Part shown: one piece after another, positions 60,190-64,000 of the stretch
Numbering within the stretch: position 1 is the first letter of the stretch
Layout of the letters: each line of letters starts with the position of its first letter
From: Lota lota
Taxonomy: Eukaryota > Chordata > Actinopteri > Gadiformes > Lotidae
Direction of reading: 5' to 3'
Length of the DNA stretch: 64,000 bases
NCBI GenBank assembly: GCA_026745465.1
Contig: JACYXH010000433.1
Span: 1 to 64,000, forward strand
The notes under the pieces: generated by a model
The model's database searches: none
What the model was told of the DNA's origin: nothing
What the model saw: only the letters and a program-made list of their open reading frames with translations
Made by a program: the position numbers and the translations under genes

Positions 60190-60231
<42 letters not shown>

Positions 60232-60713
60232 CCCCTGCTAACCCTCAGAATAAGAACCATCTCAACACTGCTGCTTGGTGTGTGGCTCTGCTGTGTCTCC
60301 TGATGCTGGCTGGCCTCGCAGGTCTTGCCGTCTGCTGTGAGTTTCACACAACACACACCATTTGCTTCTTAAAGTGTTTGTAGAGAATGATCCTGCGTTT
60401 GTATGAAGTCAATTCAACAGCATTTGTAATAAGCACAAAACTCAAACCACACAGTGTATTGCAGTTGATGTTATTCATTGGTACAAGCAAGAGCAACCCC
60501 ATTGCAAGAATCGGAGCCACTAAAACATTTATTACAATAATGATTTGCATCTATCTCTTCGGTTTGACTTCAGTGTTTTGCTATTGTTTATATTTGCAGT
60601 TAAACATGAGAAATTGTCACTCTGAAGACATTGATCATTATAATTTTCTGACTTATTTCACAGTGACCAGACAAAATGAAGAACTGCAGAGTTCGTTAGG
60701 CAACATGGTGTAA
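59902..60713 (+). pseudogene. C-type lectin fragment Q5f (tail, membrane and neck start)
   Basis: The tail exon starts at 59902 (MQMEENLHSKGRK, VVDIYDSIDAHV). It loses its donor after STKTRR, where intron sequence is fused. A (GT)n tract (60178-60228) leads into the membrane exon 60232-60336 (PANPQNKNHLNTAAWCVALL), which has a good donor. The neck starts at 60664 (TRQNEELQSSLGNMV) and ends at TAA 60711-60713, where non-lectin sequence begins. CTLD exons of its own are absent; module M and gene E2 follow. Confidence 0.8.
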
Positions 60714-60769
60714 CATACAACATAAAATGATAATTAACTAAATTAACTAAAAATAACAAAGTAACTAAA

Positions 60770-61446
60770 TGATTGCAGTGAACAGACGTGTTGCTCCTGT
60801 GGCACCACTGATGCAGGTCGTGGCCGGTGGAGCAGGTCACAAAGCTACGCTACCGACGCAACGATTTCGTGCTCAATGTAGCTCCCCCTGCTACACTGGT
60901 CACGCAAGCGTCGCGTAGCCTTGCGTCACGCCGTAAGGAAACGCTCCACACTAATAAAAGAGAGCTGCTACACTGAGCCCGTCTGACGCGCAGCAGAATA
61001 AGCAGCTGCTTGTGGGAGTTTTCCCAGGTGTCGATGGAAGTCCTTAAAAACAGGAAATGAAATTCACCACGAGTCCGTATGGTCCTCCAGTACTCACTGA
61101 ATGTCGATTGTCCAATCACATAGCCAAACTCATGGCGCTCATTTGCGTAAGGTCAACTGAAGTTGACCTTTTGTCCCACCACTTTCAACACTCCGTGATC
61201 CCCAGCCTGCACGCGAGCATTCCCACAATCCCCTGCTCCACGCGAGCACGCGTCCGGCACGCGTCCAATTTAAAGGGAATTAGAGGGGAGTGCCACGCGT
61301 TTGGTGGGGCCGGGTCGTGAAGCTGAATTTATACTTCTGCGGACCCCACGATGAGGCCCCTGGACTCTTATCAGTTATGGTTTTATAAGAAAATAGTAGT
61401 ATGGCGAGGAGCAGCATCTGACAAACCCTCTTTCAAAAGTTATATG
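60770..61446 (+). repeat. E-type upstream module M (copy 3)
   Basis: Third copy of the block at 26019-26695, with the 125-bp module at 61324-61446. It keeps ggtcaactgaagttgacctt (61152-61171), a perfect 20-base palindrome that copy 1 has lost and that the inverted copy 2 also has near 47667-47686. Confidence 0.6.
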
Positions 61447-61728
61447 CTTTTGCCTGAAAGCATATTAATTTTGGATACATTATTTGATATTGATCTGTGT
61501 GCCAAATGAGCGTAATAGCTTCTAGACTGCACAGCATATTTTAGTGATGAGGAACCAATTCAATTTTAGGCCTTGATTAAAAAAGATATATAAATGACAC
61601 AGAAGTCTATAGGTCGTCACACAAGTCAAAAACAGGAAGTTTGATCATAGTAAATGATCATCTTCTTCTGAGTCAGCCTGAAGAACGCCTCAGTCTGCGA
61701 GGAGAGAGCTGAGTGAACGTTATCGGCC
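61447..61728 (+). promoter_or_regulatory. E2 promoter region with TATA and ETS/PU.1-like site
   Basis: Contains TATATAAA at 61587-61594 and aaaacaggaagtttgatcat (about 61629-61648), followed by atcatagtaaatgatcat. The ATG lies about 90 bases after the ETS-type site in the context gccATGG. The region is shared with E1 and, inverted, with E2f. Confidence 0.5.
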
Positions 61729-64000
61729 ATGGTGCATCGTTCAGATGAGATTGAGATGCACGTCGAGACCAGAAAATATCAGTCTTATTCAGGGAACAAA
61801 ACTGAAGAGATTATGCCTGATTGTACCTCAAACTCAAGTAGGTACTCTCTCTCTTTGTCAATCTGTCTGGTTTTAATTGAACAATTGTTAATTGAACATT
61901 TGAAATATTTTCCTCAATCGTTATTCTACTCTATTCTTTTTTTTTATTAATTGAATATGAACTAGCCTGTGTGTGTTTCACTGCAGAAAGACACCTGCAC
62001 CAGGCTTATCTCAGCATCAGCCTGCTTTGTGTCCTCCAAGCTCTTCTCAACATCACTCTGAGGGTCAGCTGGAACGAGTCCAGAGCCCCCACAGAGACGT
62101 CCTTCCCAAATCAGACACGTAAGTTAGGTTGATGGGTTTTTAATAAATGTCCGAGCATACAATGACGTAAATACAATGAAAAACATAGGAACCTATACTT
62201 TAGTTGTAGTTTCAGAAGGGGTTGATGAATCAAGAAGGGATCCCCAATTTACCTATCATTTGGTTAAAATTGAAAATGTAATTGCATTAATGAAGTCAGT
62301 TCAACAGCATTTGTAATAAGCACTCAACTCAAACCACATTGTGTATTGCTGTTGATGTTAATCATTGGTCATTACAATAATGTTTTGCGTCTGTCTCTTT
62401 GGTTTGATTTCAGTGTTTTGCTATTGTTTGTCACTCTGACGACATTGATCAAGATCATTTTCTGACTTCAGATTTCACAGTGACCTGGCAAATTGAAGAA
62501 CTGCAGAGTGCTTTAGACAAAATGGTGGAAGAGAGGAATCGCTTGCAGAGAGATTTAGACAACATGGTGGAAGAGAGGAATCTCTTGCAGAGTGCTTTAG
62601 ATAACATGGTGGAAGAGAGGAACCACTTGCAGAGGGCTTTAGACTACAATGTGGAAAAGAGGAATCTCTTGCAGAGCGCTTTAGACAAAATGGTGGAAGA
62701 GAGGAATCGCTTGCAGAGCAATTTAGACAACATGGTGGAAGAGAGGAATCGCTTGCAGACTGCTTTCAACACATCGCTGAAGCAGCAGGATGCCTTACTA
62801 AAGACCCTGAATGGTGACAGTATCGCCATCACTCATTTGTTCATTTTGTCATCACTTGAGGTGTTGTATGTTTAGTTTTTATGTTTTGGTTTTTTGTTGC
62901 AGGAAACCTCTGCATGTGCTGGCAAAACAACATCTGCAGTTGCTATTACAAGTCCCATTCCAAGAAAAACTGGCAAGAAAGCAGGAATGACTGCAGGGAG
63001 AGAGGATCTGATCTCATTGTCGTAAACAGCAAGGAGGAGCAGGTAGTGTGCTAGTGTGCTTTTTACACGCTTTCATACCAAGTACCAAGATCAGCCCAGC
63101 ATGATTTCTACCATATGTTGATAAATGGACCAAAGGTGGTTAACATTGGACGGCTGTAATCTTACAACATGAGTTTGAAGTGTCATTTCTGTTTAGCAGT
63201 GGACGAAAAAATTGCCAGATTTATTTAAATATAACAAAATAAATAGCGATGGCCAGTGGTACAGTGGACCATAATTATTTTATTTACTGAAACTGTTATT
63301 CTTGTTATGCTACCATTATGTCTGTCCATGATGGCACCCATTGCACTCCTAACCGTCCCTCAAAGGAGAGAAAAATTCCCTCAATTATCAAGGAAGAAAC
63401 CATCAGTCGGAACGCTAAACCTCTGTTCCTTCTCATGGTTTCTTCTTTGATAATTATGGGTGTTTTTTCATGCCCTTTGGGGGCTTGGGGTAGGGGGGTG
63501 GTATAATAGTGGCCTGTGAAGCCCTTTGAGACTCACTGCCATTAAGGGATATCCAAATAAAACTGACTTATTCTAATGAGAACAGAATGCAGAGCCATCA
63601 TTTCCAATAGGGTAAAAAAAAAGAGTAGTTTTCAACTATTAATTAGAATTATCATCAGGATTTAAAGGACTCTTAAGCCCGTTTTACACACACAGTCTAA
63701 CTCAGAAATGTTCCAGAACATTTATTGCATGGGGACATGAGTAAAAGTAAACGGGTTGATATTCCAGGAAATCTGCACGGCCAAGTTCCCTGCTCAAGGC
63801 CTAGTAACGTTTCCGGATCATTGCCTGTACGGCTGTGTTGAGGATTAAAGCAGTAACATTTCTGAAAGAGGCACGTAAATGGTTGTGTCCATTTGATGTA
63901 AGACTCTATCACATGGAGAGAGCAAACCAATCACAAGACTCCGCTGATGACATATTTGAATCTGCAACTGTTTATCTTAATGTCCCAATGCTTTAAGGCA
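61729..64000 (+). CDS. C-type lectin receptor E2, 5' two-thirds (runs off the window)
   Basis: Exons 61729-61837, 61987-62118, 62472-62819 and 62903-63042 are open and in phase; exons 5 and 6 would lie beyond 64000. The tail starts MVHRSDEIEMHVETRKYQSY. The membrane exon is 33 bases longer than in E1 and adds WNESRAPTETS after NITLRVS. The neck has seven 14-residue repeats, the longest in the window (LQSALDKMVEERN-like), then NTS. The first CTLD exon gives NLCMCWQNNICSCYY and SRNDCRERGSDLIVVNSKEE. The neck donor reads GACAgtatcg, which makes the junction residue Arg instead of Gly. Both acceptors (cttcag and ttcacag, nine bases apart) are present for the neck exon. The sugar motif is unknown; EPN is expected from E1. 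The part after 63042 is intron 4. Confidence 0.82.

Noticed and set aside
1-64000. tRNA or rRNA genes
   Set aside because: I saw no cloverleaf with A and B boxes and no rRNA-like stretch; the primer-binding site at 37418 is only a tRNA-complementary 18-mer.

Overview
The window looks like teleost fish nuclear DNA. It has intron-containing genes with GT-AG splice sites, C-type lectin receptors of the fish CD209/asialoglycoprotein-receptor-like kind, fish-style LTR insertions, long CA/GT microsatellites and a satellite array. There is no sign of bacterial gene organisation. The species is not identifiable from the sequence alone. The 'genes' were assembled by eye from splice sites and phase; no alignment or transcript was available. 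Layout: 1-9460 is a 26-bp satellite with higher-order repeats. From about 9470 to the end runs a duplicated and partly inverted array of C-type lectin genes. I name two classes. Q-type genes have a cytoplasmic tail exon starting MQMEED and a QPD sugar-binding motif. E-type genes have a tail exon starting MAHRSDE and, in the one copy seen to its end, an EPN motif. In order: Q1 (3' part, +), Q2 (complete, -), Q2f (fragment, -), Q3f (fragment, +), E1 (complete, +), Q3 (complete but split by an endogenous retrovirus, +), E2f and Q4f (fragments, -), Q4 (complete, +), Q5f (fragment, +) and E2 (+, runs off the right edge). All complete copies share six exons with the same phases (1,1,1,0,2): cytoplasmic tail, membrane span, coiled-coil neck of 14-residue repeats, and three exons for the C-type lectin-like domain (CTLD). 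The predicted proteins are single-pass type II receptors of about 297-340 residues, presumably on immune cells. Between the lectin units lie: two large foldback (inverted-repeat) structures at 11.6-14.6 and 44.0-46.7 kb; a 3.4-kb purine/pyrimidine minisatellite that switches strand, followed by two other minisatellites (20.3-24.5 kb); LTR fossils, including a solo LTR with a clean target duplication and a 5.1-kb internally deleted retrovirus with two 1706-bp LTRs (35.7-40.8 kb); a decayed gene coding for a Ulp1-like peptidase plus a PHD finger, present in one long and two short copies; and a proline-rich exon in three copies. Two segmental duplications explain much of the right half: about 24.6-31.2 kb matches about 59.2-64.0 kb, and about 32.5-45.1 kb without its insertions matches about 52.6-58.9 kb. 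The most interesting reading is a young, actively rearranging lectin receptor cluster. Its copies differ in ligand motif (QPD or EPN), neck length (5, 6 or 7 repeats) and cytoplasmic tyrosine motif, and one copy carries a young retrovirus placed almost on a splice acceptor.
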